A stretch of 64,000 nucleotides of DNA from Xylona heveae TC161 (Eukaryota; Ascomycota; Xylonomycetes; Xylonales; Xylonaceae). Of the stretch, positions 43,937-56,507 are shown piece by piece. Positions within the stretch are counted from its first letter, which is position 1; each line of letters begins with the position of its first letter. The position numbers and the translations under genes were made by a program. The notes under the pieces were generated by a model. It saw nothing but the letters and a program-made list of their open reading frames with translations. It was not told where the DNA came from and did not search any database. The stretch lies in assembly GCF_001619985.1 (NCBI RefSeq), contig NW_017264202.1:1-64000 (forward strand). The letters are read 5' to 3'.

Positions 43937-45374
43937 ATGACCACCCGCCCTACGGTCACGATCATTGGGGCCGATGGCTCGGCCAGCGATGCCACCCTGC
44001 CTCTCCCGGCTGTTTTCAAGTCGCCCATCCGGTCGGACATTGTTCAGTATGGCTCTCCATCGACGGAATTTTCGTCACGATACATGAAGGAATAAAGGAA
44101 AGGTTCTGACACGAAGGTCGCAGGTCCGTCCACACCGGTATGGCGAAGAACAAGAGACAGCCGTATGCTGTGAGCGAGAAGGCTGGTCACCAGACCTCCG
44201 CCGAGTCCTGGGGTACCGGTTAGTACAGGCTTTTTTTCACAGAAGTTAGGAGCCTGGAAAGGATAGGGTTCTCGAGGAGAAAAAATTTTTCTTCGTCGAG
44301 GGAAGACCACTATGGATTTTCACGGCTTGGGTCAGTGATTGGATTGTTACTGACAATTCTCCAAAAATTAGGTCGTGCTGTCGCTCGTATTCCCCGTGTT
44401 TCTGGTGGTGGTACCCACCGTGCTGGTCAGGCTGCTTTCGGTAACCAGTGCCGTTCTGGTCGTATGTTCGCGCCCACCAAGGTCTGGAGAAAGTGGCACC
44501 AGAAGATCAACCTGAACCAGAAGTATGTTTGTTCCAATTACCCATCAATCGGAATGATGGGAGAAACAGAGTCATGGAGACGGACAAAGAAGACTAACAT
44601 TTGGATGATAGGCGGTTCGCTACCACTTCTGCTTTGGCTGCTACTTCTGTTCCCGCTCTCCTCCTTGCCCGTGGTCACCACGTCTCCACCGTCCCGGAGG
44701 TTCCCCTCGTTGTTTCCTCCACCGCTTTCGCCAACGCTGCCATCAGCAAGACCACCGCTGCTCTTGCTCTGCTGAAGGCCGTCGGTGCTGGCGCCGATGT
44801 CAACAAGGTCTACGGCTCTCGCAAGCTCCGCGCTGGTAAGGGTAAGCTCCGTGGCCGGAGATACCGCCAGCGCCGTGGCCCCCTTGTCGTCTACGCCCCC
44901 GAGGAGGACGGCAAGGAGCTCGTCAAGGCTTTCCGCAACATCCCCGGTGTTGAGACTTGCTCCGTCTTCGCCCTGAACCTCCTCCAGCTCGCCCCTGGTG
45001 GTCACCTTGGCCGTTTCGTCATCTGGACCTCGTCCGCTTTCGGTGCGCTCGACAAGATCTACGGTGACGGCAGCGCCCCCGCCGCTCTCAAGAAGGACTT
45101 CCTCCTGCCCTCCAACGTTGTCTCCAACGCCGACATTGGCCGTCTCATCAACTCCTCTGAAGTCCAGGCCGTTGTCCGCCCCGTCAAGGGTGGCGCCCAG
45201 ACCAAGCGTGCCGTTGTGCAGAAGAAGAACCCTCTCCGCAACAAGCAGGTCCTTCTCCGTCTCAACCCTTACGCCTCTGGCTACGCCAAGGCCCACCTTG
45301 GCCAGGAGAAGATCAACACCGAGAAGCCCAAGCGCGCCGGCGAGACCTTCAGCACTGTCCTCCACGAGAACTAG
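43937..45374 (+). CDS. rpl4: 60S ribosomal protein L4 (uL4)
   Basis: Structural protein of the large ribosomal subunit, lining the exit tunnel. Four exons: 43937-44046, 44124-44218, 44372-44522, 44612-45374; 373 codons (372 aa). Joins give [40 protein letters not shown] and [16 protein letters not shown]. Other signatures are [34 protein letters not shown] and [17 protein letters not shown]. Three introns in the 5' half are usual for fungal ribosomal protein genes. Codon choice is strongly biased to C-ending codons, as expected for very high expression. That bias also produces a long antisense shadow frame with no merit. Confidence 0.97.
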
Positions 45375-47145
45375 GAAAAAGTACTTGGCTTTTTTTACGG
45401 GTTCCGCATTTGGTTGTGACGGGTTGCTTTGTTGGGGTGATCTTGCGCATTTGTTTCTCCAAAATCTTTTTTTCTCCATTTTCTTAACACTATTACATTG
45501 ATACTAGTCTAACAAATGACCAAATTTCAAAAGGGCTAGCTTATCATTCTTCTTGGGTCTCTTTCTACGGAACATGTAACTTTGTGCGTGTTGTATTATT
45601 TGTGATGAAGTAATGAATATTTTGGGACAAACCAGGAATACTTTCCCCTTGACCTTTAAAAAATAAGCGCCCATTGAACCATCTACGATCTTGTTTTACG
45701 TTCCCATCCCTTCGATCTATATGTTCTCTTGAGTATATAAAACGATTTCACGTCCCATGGATCAAACAGACAGGCAGGACGGGAACATGTGTTATCGTTT
45801 TTCTCACTGTAGACTTTCGAGATTTAACCTTTTTTTCTTGACGCGCTGAACACGACTTACCGAGCCTGCCATGTCATATTCGCAGCTTCGTTACTGATAA
45901 TGTAAGAGCATTATCATTAAAAAAGTCCTTTTTCCTGCGGAGTGAACATGATACTTTTGATATTGGTTCAAGAGAATTCAGAAATTCAAAATTAAAAACT
46001 AAAATAAACAAATAAAAACAAAGAAAAGGTGAACATCACATTTCTAAATGAAGCAAATGCATCATAATATTCAGGAACGTCTATATGTATTTATTTATAT
46101 ATGTATGGATGTATGTAAGTGTGCAATGTGCAATGTGTCTACTTCATGTGCCATGTACGTACCTGACCTGGTATGCCTTGTTCAAAATCAGACATAACAG
46201 TGGAGAAAAAATGGGACAACTAAAAGAAAATGAAGAAGAGAAAAAAAAAAGAAAAAAAAAAAAAAAATAGGTGAACGCGAATTATAAGGAAAACAAAAAA
46301 AATGAGAAGAAAGAGGAGAAAGCGGAGAGCAAAAAATGTTCCGTTATATGGATATGTGATGAGGAAATATTACATGAGTAAAGTGAACAAGGAGGAAGAC
46401 GGCGGTGTTGAACCCAAGCATCTCGAATTTTCCTTTGGTATCCAACGCGAATCCATAGTAACGACGATGATGATCGCGAGCCGTTGAGCTCTCGGTAAAT
46501 TGTGAAAATTGCGAGTAAACAAAAACAAACAATAAAAAAGGTGAATAAAGCAGACTATAGATATACAGGGTAATATACGTAAGAACGCTCATGGATTCTT
46601 GACGAAACGAGTCAGACACACAGACACACGAACAGAGAAACTGATATCAAGACTGTATCGAGACCCGAAAAGGCGCGCCGCGCCGTGCTGCCAGTAACAT
46701 GTCCAAATGAATCCAAAAATATACATATACAGGAAAAGAAATGCAAAACCAGGCAGAAAAAGAAGAAGGAAAAAAAAAAGAAAAAGAAAAACCACAGAAA
46801 CGCCGATCATAGCGGCCGTGTACCTCGTTAGAAATGAAATAGAAAACATGAATTTACAAAAATGTATAGATATAATGTATATATATGTCGCTGATCAAAT
46901 GTTGTGGATTATTTCGTTGCTTGAAAGAAGACCCAAACTGTTATAATCCTTTTGCGAGTAGCCCGCCGGGTGAGAAACGCCAATTGAAATAGTAGTTGAA
47001 ATTTTGTGCGTCATAATGGGGGCGAATATCCCTTGCCAGAGGGACGCCCATGTCGATAATCGTCTGCTTCGTTAACCCGGAGATACATATGCATCAAAGA
47101 TATATATAATGTCACGCAATAATTTAGATCCACCCGATTTGAGAA
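45375..47145. other. AT-rich spacer between convergent rpl4 and a regulator gene
   Basis: About 1.8 kb, strongly A-rich, with runs of A interrupted by G near 46235-46270 and 46765-46795 and repeated ATGT/GTGT steps near 46085-46140. No frame with coding character. It includes the 3' UTRs of both neighbours. Confidence 0.6.
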
Positions 47146-50100
47146 TCAAGGACTGGGGAGAATGTCGGAATACCACGCCGTGGGAGTGGAATAGACTAGA
47201 TCGAGGTCCTGCGGACAATTGTCCTTGGACTCTAATGGAAATTGCATCGCGAAGATTACCTGATCTGCTTGGTCGGAGGACTGGTTGAGTACCGCGCGGC
47301 TCAGCTCAGCGATCCGACCGAGAATAGCTTTTGCTTGCATTCGAGGACTGGCCCAGAACACCCCAACGTCGCCAACCAGTGCTACTCCCTCGTTCATGCC
47401 GTTAAGAATGGTACGCCAATCAACGACTCTTCCGCGGGCACTAAGAATGTCGCATGCTGTCAAGGTGGTGAAGCTGACAAACGGGGGGATGACCGAAGCG
47501 TTCCGGCCTGGAAGCATGTGTTTGGTCTGGTTCAGATCGCGTACAATCTGGAGCCACCGTTGGGAGCATTGCCAGGCTTGGAATATGTTTCTGCGAATGC
47601 TTTGGGAAGAGAGGCAAGCTCCTCGAGCATATCGGTTTAGTTTCATCACCGTGGCGAAATGCACGGCGTGAATGCCCAAATAAATACCGATACGGCCATC
47701 TTGGATACTGCGACCAAGGTTTTCCGATGACTCAATAAAAGGAGAGGGAAGGCTGTTACGCCACTCTGCCAACCGTTGCTCCGCCCGGGCGTAGAAGGAT
47801 TCATAATTGTTCTTGTAGCTATTGACCGAGCAATGGACTGTCCGATACACATCCCGGGCGACTTCCATATAAATTGAAGCGATCTGGACGAGGAAACCCA
47901 TAGGGTTAATATTTCGCTCGTTGACAGAACGGCAAAGCTCCGAATTAATTATTTTATTGTCAAAGAACGGCGCAGAGCTTTCAACTCCGTCCTCAAACAA
48001 ATCATCTCTGCAGGGCAACCGCAAAAACACGTCTTCGTCGTTCAAAATGGCAGGACTGCAAGTATCAAAACTGAGGATGCGCTAAATAATGTGAAGAATG
48101 TGAGTTGGCAAATGCTTCGGACAATTTATATTCGCAAGGTAAAAATTGGACTTACGTCGGCTAGATAAACCGCCCAAAAAGTTCGTCGTCGGACTTCTTT
48201 GATAGCGGCAGATGTATGGGCATACCCTAGGCTATCATCGACTTTCATCTCCCCCAGAGGAACGTATTCAGAATGAAGCCCAAGCGCACTTGCAGTTCTC
48301 AGGGATGAACCCGCATACTCCCACGCCTCAGCCTTTTGACCTTCAGCGAAACAGTATAGGGCCATTAACAGACGAGACTGGCAGAGTTGGACGCTAGGCT
48401 TGTTCCAGTGACGCTCCAAAGCACAGCGCGATAACCCGGCAAATGTTTCCGCATAACTTTTATGCTCTTGTCGCGGAGAGAGATGGGCAGCGACGGCCAT
48501 GATGGTATAGAGAAGCATAAGATCTCTATCTGATTTATCTTTTGCTGTCTTTGCCCAAAGAAGAAATGGCGTGGAGGGGAAGAGAGACAAACACTGGTGG
48601 TTGATATGGAGAAAGTAGACCTCCATCAACTGACCTGTCAACTCCGGATCAGACTGGTAAGGGTCAACGTGTAATTGGAAGACAGAGTGAGTCCGGGTGA
48701 GAGCAAGGTCTCGCGGCGGTGATTTCGTTGCGTAGACAAAATGCCCCTCGGACGACCCTTTTCGCTGAGGCAACATTTTATCGGAGCCCAAGCCTTTCAG
48801 CATCCCCCACGACAGCTCCGGTGAGAGTTGACCTTCCATCTTCTTCTTCTTTTCGGCGAGAAAGTTCCTCTCCTGGTCGATTCCCAGAGTGCCGCTGCCA
48901 ACATGAACATCCAATGCGGCAGGCGAGGGATCTCTGCGTCTCTTCAAGGAAGGAGATTGCTGCTGAGGGTTTAGGCCAGTGTAGGGTTCAAAGGCTCTGG
49001 GCGGTGTCTCTGGTGAGCTTCCGACGTCAATTTTCGGTTCAGCTGAGTGAGCCTCTGGACTTGTTTGAAAACCTCGGGGCCTGGAACATTTCCGAGTTAG
49101 CCGTGATGCTTCTCGAAACGACAGACCTTGAATGATGAATATGACATGTTCCATAAACGGAGAGTTTGCCTCAACATTCTGCCTAGTTTGTGACAAAAGG
49201 CCCGGATGCCCGTACGGTTGCATATTCCGAGAAAAGACAAAAATATACTTACGCATTCTGGAAACGACACTCTCGCCCGAATTTCTCGCACTGAACACAT
49301 TTGGGGAAATCAGGCTCGCACTTTATTTTCTTCTCCCGACAAGTCAGGCATGCGACCGCTAGTCGCTTTCGAGGCTTGCCCGCTTTTGTTACTCCCCACT
49401 GAGCATTAACCACCTCGCCGTCAATGACCGTTTTACAATGCGTTCCATCATCGTAAAAATAACACGGACCTTCTCCGGGTACATCATGCTCTGCTATAAA
49501 TCGCGGCAAGAACTGAGCACCGGTCCAGATTCCCCGCGGCCGTGATCCGCTGGTTGAAGTTCGGCGTCTCGCCTCTTGTGAAGGCATGGTGGTGCTCTCA
49601 GTGCTGAACCGCCTGTGTGAGCCCAAGAAAGGAGCAAAAGATTGGGAAGAAAAAGACGTTGACAGAGGCGCAGGTATGGGCATTTGCGGTTCTGGGAGTC
49701 GTAGCACAGCAGCCGGCCCATGGATCGCTCCTTCTGATGCGACGGGGGCAGAGGGTCTCCGGTCTCTTGCTGAGGTGACGTAGGACGCAGGGGGGCCATC
49801 AAACGCACGCGACGCTGGAGGCGGGCCTCGAATACCCAACGATTGAGATTCCCTGCCGAACGACGTGTGCAGAGGGCTTGGCGGGCCGCCCGACGGGGCC
49901 GCCGAGCTATGAGGCTGGGAGGTGGGGTTGAAGGCGTCCGGTGTGAGTATCTGGCTGACAGATGGCAGGGGAGGGTGCCAAGCCTGATTGTACTGGCCCT
50001 GCAATGGGGGAGAGCGCTGCTCATAATGGTCTGAAGCAGCCGATCCACTATCTCGGCGGCTGGCATTTGCATCAGCGTCCCTAAATGTGGGATCAATGGG

Positions 50101-51106
50101 ACGAGGCAAATGCATGTTGTGGTGAGGCAAAACTCGGTCACCACTGGGAAAGCCTGGTCGCGAGAGCGGCACAGACTGCCAGTCGGGCTTGGGCAACGAG
50201 GGATCTGAATAGAGGCGCACACTGGATTTGCCGCCAGCGAACCCGCCACCAGCCGCAGAGAGCATCCTTGCAGCGAAGCGGCCGGGACGGAAGTCGTCCG
50301 CTGGGGCGGGATGGGGAAATATGTCAAGGACCGCCACGGTTTCCGGTGGCCCTGATGCTCTTGAAGCGAAATAAGACTGTTCCACCCCACGAATATCCCG
50401 CGGCGCGGCCAAAACGGTCCTCAATTTAAATTCTTTATAAGGCAGAAATCCGGCGTTGACGACGCGAGATTGAATTTCCTCAGCTGAGGGTGGGGGAGAT
50501 CAATCTGCCTTGATACAATTATAAGTATTTTATAGTATTGGAGAGAGATGCATACTCACTACGAGACAATGTTGTTGTATATCCTTGTTCAAGATCTCCA
50601 GCCTTGCCAGAAGTGCTAGAGGATGGATTGCAAATTGGCAAAGAATTTGGATCTCTTCACAAACATTAATACAGTCAGAGTGGCGCACCCAAATTACTGT
50701 AGATGTCAGAGACGAGCAATAAGAGAGGTGGTGCTCAAAGTCATCCAATTGAGATGGTCCAAGCAACGTATAAGAAAGCAAATCAGCACCAAGATCCTGT
50801 CATCGACGAGACAAATCCATGAAGAATATCAAGGAGCAGAAGGCGCTTGATGATGAGTAGCAAATGAGGAGAGAGAGAAAGAGAGTGGAAGAAGAGAGTG
50901 CGAGAGGGATAGAGAAATGGACATGACAAGAGAGGGTGCACGTCCCTATCAAGTACCGGCGGCAAGGTCGCTGGGACGGGGGTGCTCTCATCCGCACTGC
51001 CGGCAAGTGGTGAATTGGAGGGTTGGCGGGGATGTGGGAAGGGGTAACAATCATCGGAGCCAACAGCAGTCATCGTACAGGGACAATTGTTATTATTGTA
51101 TGGCAT
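47146..51106 (-). CDS. Zn2Cys6 transcription factor with fungal_trans domain (N-terminus uncertain)
   Basis: Nuclear DNA-binding regulator. Secure exons: 50478-49253, 49080-48156, 48081-47146. The zinc cluster is C-x2-C-x6-C-x6-C-x2-C-x6-C in VACLTCREKKIKCEPDF, lying unusually far in, after a Pro/Ser-rich region and a conserved-looking WTGAQFLPRFIAEHDVPGEG and TKAGKPRKRL. The MHR/fungal_trans region spans the last two exons (LTGQLMEVYFLHINHQCLSL, EVRRRTFWAVYLADRILSF). The secure part has no ATG until 50262, although coding character (VVNAGFLPYKEFKLRTVLAA) extends above it. Two further in-phase exons can be proposed, 50796-50560 and 51106-50957, starting at ATG 51106; with them the protein is 1157 aa. 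These two exons are inference only. Target genes unknown. Confidence 0.8.
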
Positions 51107-51285
51107 CGTTCGTCAACGATCCGCATTTGGATAACTGGGGGTGGGAAGTAGACAGAAGACGACGAGGAGGAGGAGGATTAGTGAGGGTGTAGTGGGGGTG
51201 GACCAGGGTCGAGAGAGACGGGGCCACGTTGGGTCCCGAACAGGGCTTCCCTCCTCCATCTCGTTCACGCTTGTAGAGGGAGATG

Positions 51286-51287
<2 letters not shown>

Positions 51288-51316
<29 letters not shown>
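51288..51316 (+). repeat. (GT)n microsatellite
   Basis: About 14 GT units upstream of the Zn2Cys6 regulator gene. It is followed at 51516-51534 by an AG array of about nine units. Both lie in the purine-rich promoter or leader side of that gene. Confidence 0.85.
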
Positions 51317-51320
<4 letters not shown>

Positions 51321-54300
51321 TGGTTGTGTGTCCCTTCACCTTCGCACCGCACAGTTAGCACCGTTAATACCCGAATAGAGACCAAGGCAGCTTCACATGG
51401 GGTCAGACCAAGTGTGGGTGGGTGTGTAGAAACGAGCAACTAGAGTAGAAGAGCGTGTGTGGGTGGAGAACAGACGTCGACAATAATCAAGGGGACTAGT
51501 GGGACTTGTGGTGGAAAGAGAGAGAGAGAGAGAGCAGAGCATGTGTGATGATGGGCTGTCGAAAGGGTTAGAGAGAGAGAAGAAAGAGCAGTAAAAAGAG
51601 AGTAGATGTGGATCAAACAGCAGCGCACAAAAGCTCGTTGGATTACCTCGTCTTCGGTGGCGTAGTATGACCGGGTTCAAGGAAGACAAGGTGACAGCAA
51701 GAGGAGGAGATTCCAGGGACTTTTCTCCCATTGGATAGCGAATTCAAGAAGCTACAGTTATGTCCCCAGTTCATCGCTCCCATTGAGACGCCCATTGGGA
51801 GGGTTCGGTCTTCAGTTCCAAAAGTCGCTTCGACCAAACCAACTAGGAAACGGGCAATGGGTTAGTGGGAGGGTTAGCAACCTGGTCATGGCGAGCAGCA
51901 GCAGTTACTCCCCTCGTCCGTAGTTATCCTCATCATCCTCTCTTCCTTGGTCGACGTCTTGGGTAAAGACTTGAACCGGGCGGAGGTCTCCCAAGGGGGC
52001 CCGAGCCTTAAGATCCAAACTAACGTAGTCGAGAGCGAACTACTTTTACCCTGGCTGGCGTGGCGAACAGGGGCAAGTTTCCCACCATGGGGCATAAGTA
52101 GCAATGATCGCTGGAAATCTCTCCAGAAGAGCACAAGAGACGAAGGAAAAGTAATCCCATGCTTCCCCGGCCAATGGGTCTAGTCCTGTCAGATCGACAC
52201 AATTTTTCTCACGAGGGGTTCCCCGTCACCAGTCATATCCAAGCGCAGACTTGAGACGAAGCCGTCCCGAACTCGGGCGTAAAACGTTGCAGACGGGCTC
52301 AAGGATGGTCGGCTTTTGGATCGACCATCGTTGACGCCTTGAGTTTCCCAAAAACCTCCCTGACTACCACGCGCGTGGAATAACGGAATGGGGAGACTAA
52401 GTGGAGAAGGTTCCTCTTATTTGCGGCAAAGAGACAGGCACGCACGTACAAGTAAATACCTAGTTTGATGGGGTGGTAGAAGGTGCCCAGTACCCACCCA
52501 GATACTTGACGCGCAGTCATTTCGTTCGGCTGTCGTTTCGTACCCGGTACCCGTTCCGTGTCTGATATGTGAACGGCCCCTCCTGGACCAGCTACTGGAA
52601 GGTCTTGAGCCTTCTTGCCAAGGCCAAGATGCCTGTTCCCCCGGCGCATTTGTCGACAAAAGTCCACGGATGTTGTGGTAAAGCCCCAATCTTGATGATG
52701 CCAAGTGACCTTTTTACTTCAGATCGAGGCTAAGGGATCAAGTCGTTTGCCTCGAGCGTCCATGAGCTCATCCTCCTTCTAGTCTCAATACCCAATGAAA
52801 TCCACCAAACCTGTAGCGTTATCGGCATGCAAACCTATCATCATGGGAATGGCCGACCGTCCCACGGTTGCGGCACATTAGAAAAGACACAGAAGGAAGC
52901 GCCTTCTCTAGCGTAGTATTAGACTTGCACTGGAATGGCTGAGCCATGCGCAAGAGTGCCAAAAGAAAGCCCTCTCTGTGTCGGGGAACCGTGGAAACGT
53001 CACCTCATCTCAATCTATAGGGGTACGTAACCCCAGCTTACGGTGAGAGATAATGATACGCAAAATTAGAGCAAAGATCTTCGCTCATCTTGCTGCTTTG
53101 ACGAGGGGCGAGCAAAAGGCGAGCCCCGGCCACGCACGGATCTCTCGTTTTTGGGGACTTTGTAAAGAGCTTTCTGGTGAGCGTTGGGGCCAAGGCCTCT
53201 AATCGTTTTTAGCAGCGTCTATCGCTAACAAGCGCCGGTGCTATAATAACCGTGGATCGAGCAACGACGAGCCTGACTACGTAGTAAGATCTCATAAACA
53301 CGGGAATTATTATAAGACTTGGCCACGGATACACATACAATCTGTATCGTCCAATCCTGGTTGGAACCTCCTGCCTCCATACTCAAAAGCATCCATTCAA
53401 TTCATCATGTTTTAGCCATATGAGATAAATTTTTTCGCGAGTTTGGAATAGATTATCTTGTATCTGACTGAACAGTAATCCTGTAAATGCCAAGTCATGG
53501 GCGAACGGCCCCCAAGCCCCTTGGCGTTGGAGGAACCCCGAAATGCGGGGTTAATCTTGAGCCCCATCCAAGACGCTTCAATCATCGAATCGAGCAGGCC
53601 CAAAAGAACACGTCTGGCAACAGAGACGGGAAGACCGTTTCCATGTTGCGCAACCTCGCATCCCGCTTTTGCACCAAAATCTGTCCCGTAGATTGGGAGC
53701 AGCTAAGTCGTGTGGCGTAAAGCGTGACTTGCGCAGCAGATGGAGGCCTTTTTTGGGTTTACATTACCCGAAGTTTGCCCGATCTGTATAGAAGTAGGAC
53801 CGGGATTTGGGAACTCTCCCGTCTTGATATTTCGGAACTTGACCATCTTCTCGATGCCGCATAGAAAAAAAAAAAAAAAAAAAAAACCCGATGTCGCTAT
53901 GCAGGCGCTCGGATTTTCGCAGAGTTCCTGTTGCCAAGCGTCAAGGTACGAATGTGCTCCACTCTCATCTGGAGAACCTCACGGAGGTTACCGTAACACA
54001 CACTTGGCCATGTTTCCACACGCTCAAATGGCAGTGATATGTCACGCTGGAAACTGCGTTGGCTTCAAGATCATTTCAAAGCCGAGATGGTAGGGTCAAA
54101 TGCAGAGAGGCGGGAGTCATTATCCCTCTCTTCGGGAGTTAGAAAAAAGCCACTCGAGACCACGGTGATGGGGGACGGCATGCCGAATGATCTTGATAAT
54201 TTTGCCCACGAATGACAGGAGGTCAATTCAGCCAAAGTAACAATGGTCACCTTTTGAACAAATTCCCCTGCTTGTTTCCGGTCTATGAAATTTTCCGGAG

Positions 54301-55417
54301 TTTAGCCAGGTGGGCGATAGATACGATACGTAAGCGAAGAGGGAGAGGGGTGAAACGAGCAAAGGATTCAATTATTGGCGGGAGCTAGCAATCAGCACCC
54401 AAAGAAGATTAGCGCGACCCAATTATCGTCCCCGCGGCCTAAATCGGAACGTGCATCCGCCACCGTGACTCCAGTCAACTAAACAGTTTTTGCGAGGGGG
54501 GTAAACCGATAGGAAGAGTGGCAAGTCGACATCGGTACCTGTAAGTTAGGTGCAGTCCCTAACAAACAGAAGTACAGAGAACTCAGTATACTCTGGCACA
54601 CTGACAAAATAATGGGGCCCAGTGCGAACAACTCAGTAGCCGAACAAGGGTCATCCCCGTGGGCAGGGAGACATCGGTCGGGGTGCATTCGTTCCACCAT
54701 CCCATATGACAGCATTTTAGCCTCTCAGCCTCTCGGAGTTTTGCTCTCGAAGCGAAATGATTGATCGATTGCCCCGACATGGCGCTGCGTAACAAGTTTT
54801 TCTCTCTGGACCAATGCCGAATTTCGATAGTGCTATGAAACTACGGCATGAGGCTTGCCGATACATTTCCAATTCGCCCGTCACTCTCCCGAGATGAGTC
54901 CAAACGTCCAGCGCACATGGCACGCGGCTCTCATGGAACTGCCGCGAGATACTCCGTACATGGTTGCAGAATGGAATCGACTCATGCTCTTTGCCTGTAC
55001 TACCTTAAGAAGAGCGTAATGCACGTGCAGTACGGTATTGTAGAGAATTAATTGCATCAATTCTTACCCCCACGCGTCGGGGGCTCCTGCTCATTAGCCA
55101 CATGGGCATTGTACTCTCTCATCACCCCCACGCCGCGTGATGCGTGTCCCTGGCACAGCCGGTAGGTACACCATGCATTGTCCGGCAACGCACCTCGACT
55201 GCCGATTCATAAGCATTCGATTTGTCACAGTGGGTCGTATTGTGTTACGATTGGGGTTGGAAGTATTAGCATGACGGCCCCCAAATATGCTCCGCTATTC
55301 ACATTCAACAAAGGAGAATTTTACGAGCCATCAATCTGCTTGCTTAGCGCTCCTGACTTGGGTATCCCCACAGAAGCGAGTCATGCGTTCTTGGCAGGTA
55401 AATGTTGACGCATGCCA

Positions 55418-55983
55418 TTATTTCGCTAGACCCCTGAAGATTCCAATGGTCTGGATGATACATTTTTTTTTTTGGCGAGCGAACAGGGGCGGTGAAGCTT
55501 GGCTCACTGGCTCGAGCTTGACATGAGTCTCGCTGTCGCAAGCTGTAGAATCTTGGACGTGTGCCGGATCCCAGTGACGAATGTCATAGGCGACGATCTC
55601 TTTTTCCGGCGATAACCGGTTCTGATAGCGACAGACACATTTTGACAGCCGCAGGTACGGTATCTTGGCAGTTTTGAGAGAATGAGAGCAATGGACTCCC
55701 GGGTTGAAAAGTGTGTGATTGACAAGTGTTTGTGACCCTGCAGCATGCGCAAAGCTTGAGAAATTTCCCCTTCTGGATTGTCAAGACTAGCGTAATGAAT
55801 GGCGTCAAAAACCGTCTTGGTCAAGAGCCCTGGTGAAACGGGGAGCTCAAAGTTATCTAGAACGCAGAGGGTGGGCTCAACTTGCAGTTCTCCCCCGAAC
55901 TGCTTTTCTTGGTACCACTGTACGGGAGCAGGCAGGCACCGGGCAATCATCGACCGATGCCGCATCCGAACGTTGTCAGGCAA
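55418..55983 (-). pseudogene. Probable degraded protein-coding gene, family unknown
   Basis: One minus-strand frame (55983-55504) reads like real protein in its first two thirds: PTLCVLDNFELPVSPGLLTK, TVFDAIHYASLDNPEGEISQ and KHLSITHFSTRESIALILSK. Near 55640-55660 coding character moves to another frame, which continues as CRYQNRLSPEKEIVAYDIRH and WDPAHVQD to a stop at 55418. No intron of normal size joins the two, so a frameshift in a decaying gene is the simplest reading. Upstream (55984-56150) further protein-like pieces occur in yet other frames. I do not recognise the family. A misassembled base would be an alternative. Confidence 0.35.
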
Positions 55984-56466
55984 TGATCCGGCTGGCCCTC
56001 AGCCCTGGCCCATCACTATGGTCGAAAGGAACTGGGGACGTACTCTCCAAGAAGTCCGGTTCCATCATTGCACCCAATCAAGGATTTGAATGGCTTCCTT
56101 CTCTTATCGCCTGGACCTGCCAGTATACCCAGCCATAGTCGAAGATTGGCCCACGTGGGTTGTTGCTGGACGCATCAGCAAGAGAATCAGGTTGTACCTA
56201 CTCGTAGTATGGATGGATCTCTGCAGTAGTCTACAGCCATGTTTGTGCGTCGTAGACTAAAAATTATGAGGCACATGAGTGTTTCCCATTTTTGGAATGT
56301 TTGCTGATAGCTTCTCACCATCATCGCTTCAGGGAGAAAGCGGCGATTGCTATGGCAAGTTTTTGTTCTGTCGGTCCGTCATTAATGTACATCGATATGT
56401 AGCTTTCTGTCGATCATCCCATCTGTCATCACTTGAGGTACATATGGCTGACCATCTACCTTAGGT

Positions 56467-56507
56467 ACCTACCTACCTACCTACCTACCTACCTACCTAC
56501 CTAGGTA
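56467..56507 (+). repeat. (ACCT)n microsatellite
   Basis: About ten ACCT units flanked by TTAGGT on the left and AGGTAGC on the right, so the ends can pair as an inverted repeat (ACCTAGGT at the right border). It lies in the gene-poor region. Confidence 0.85.

Noticed and set aside
44538-45479. 313-codon minus-strand frame over rpl4
   Set aside because: It is the antisense shadow of the highly codon-biased rpl4 exon 4; no independent motif or promoter.
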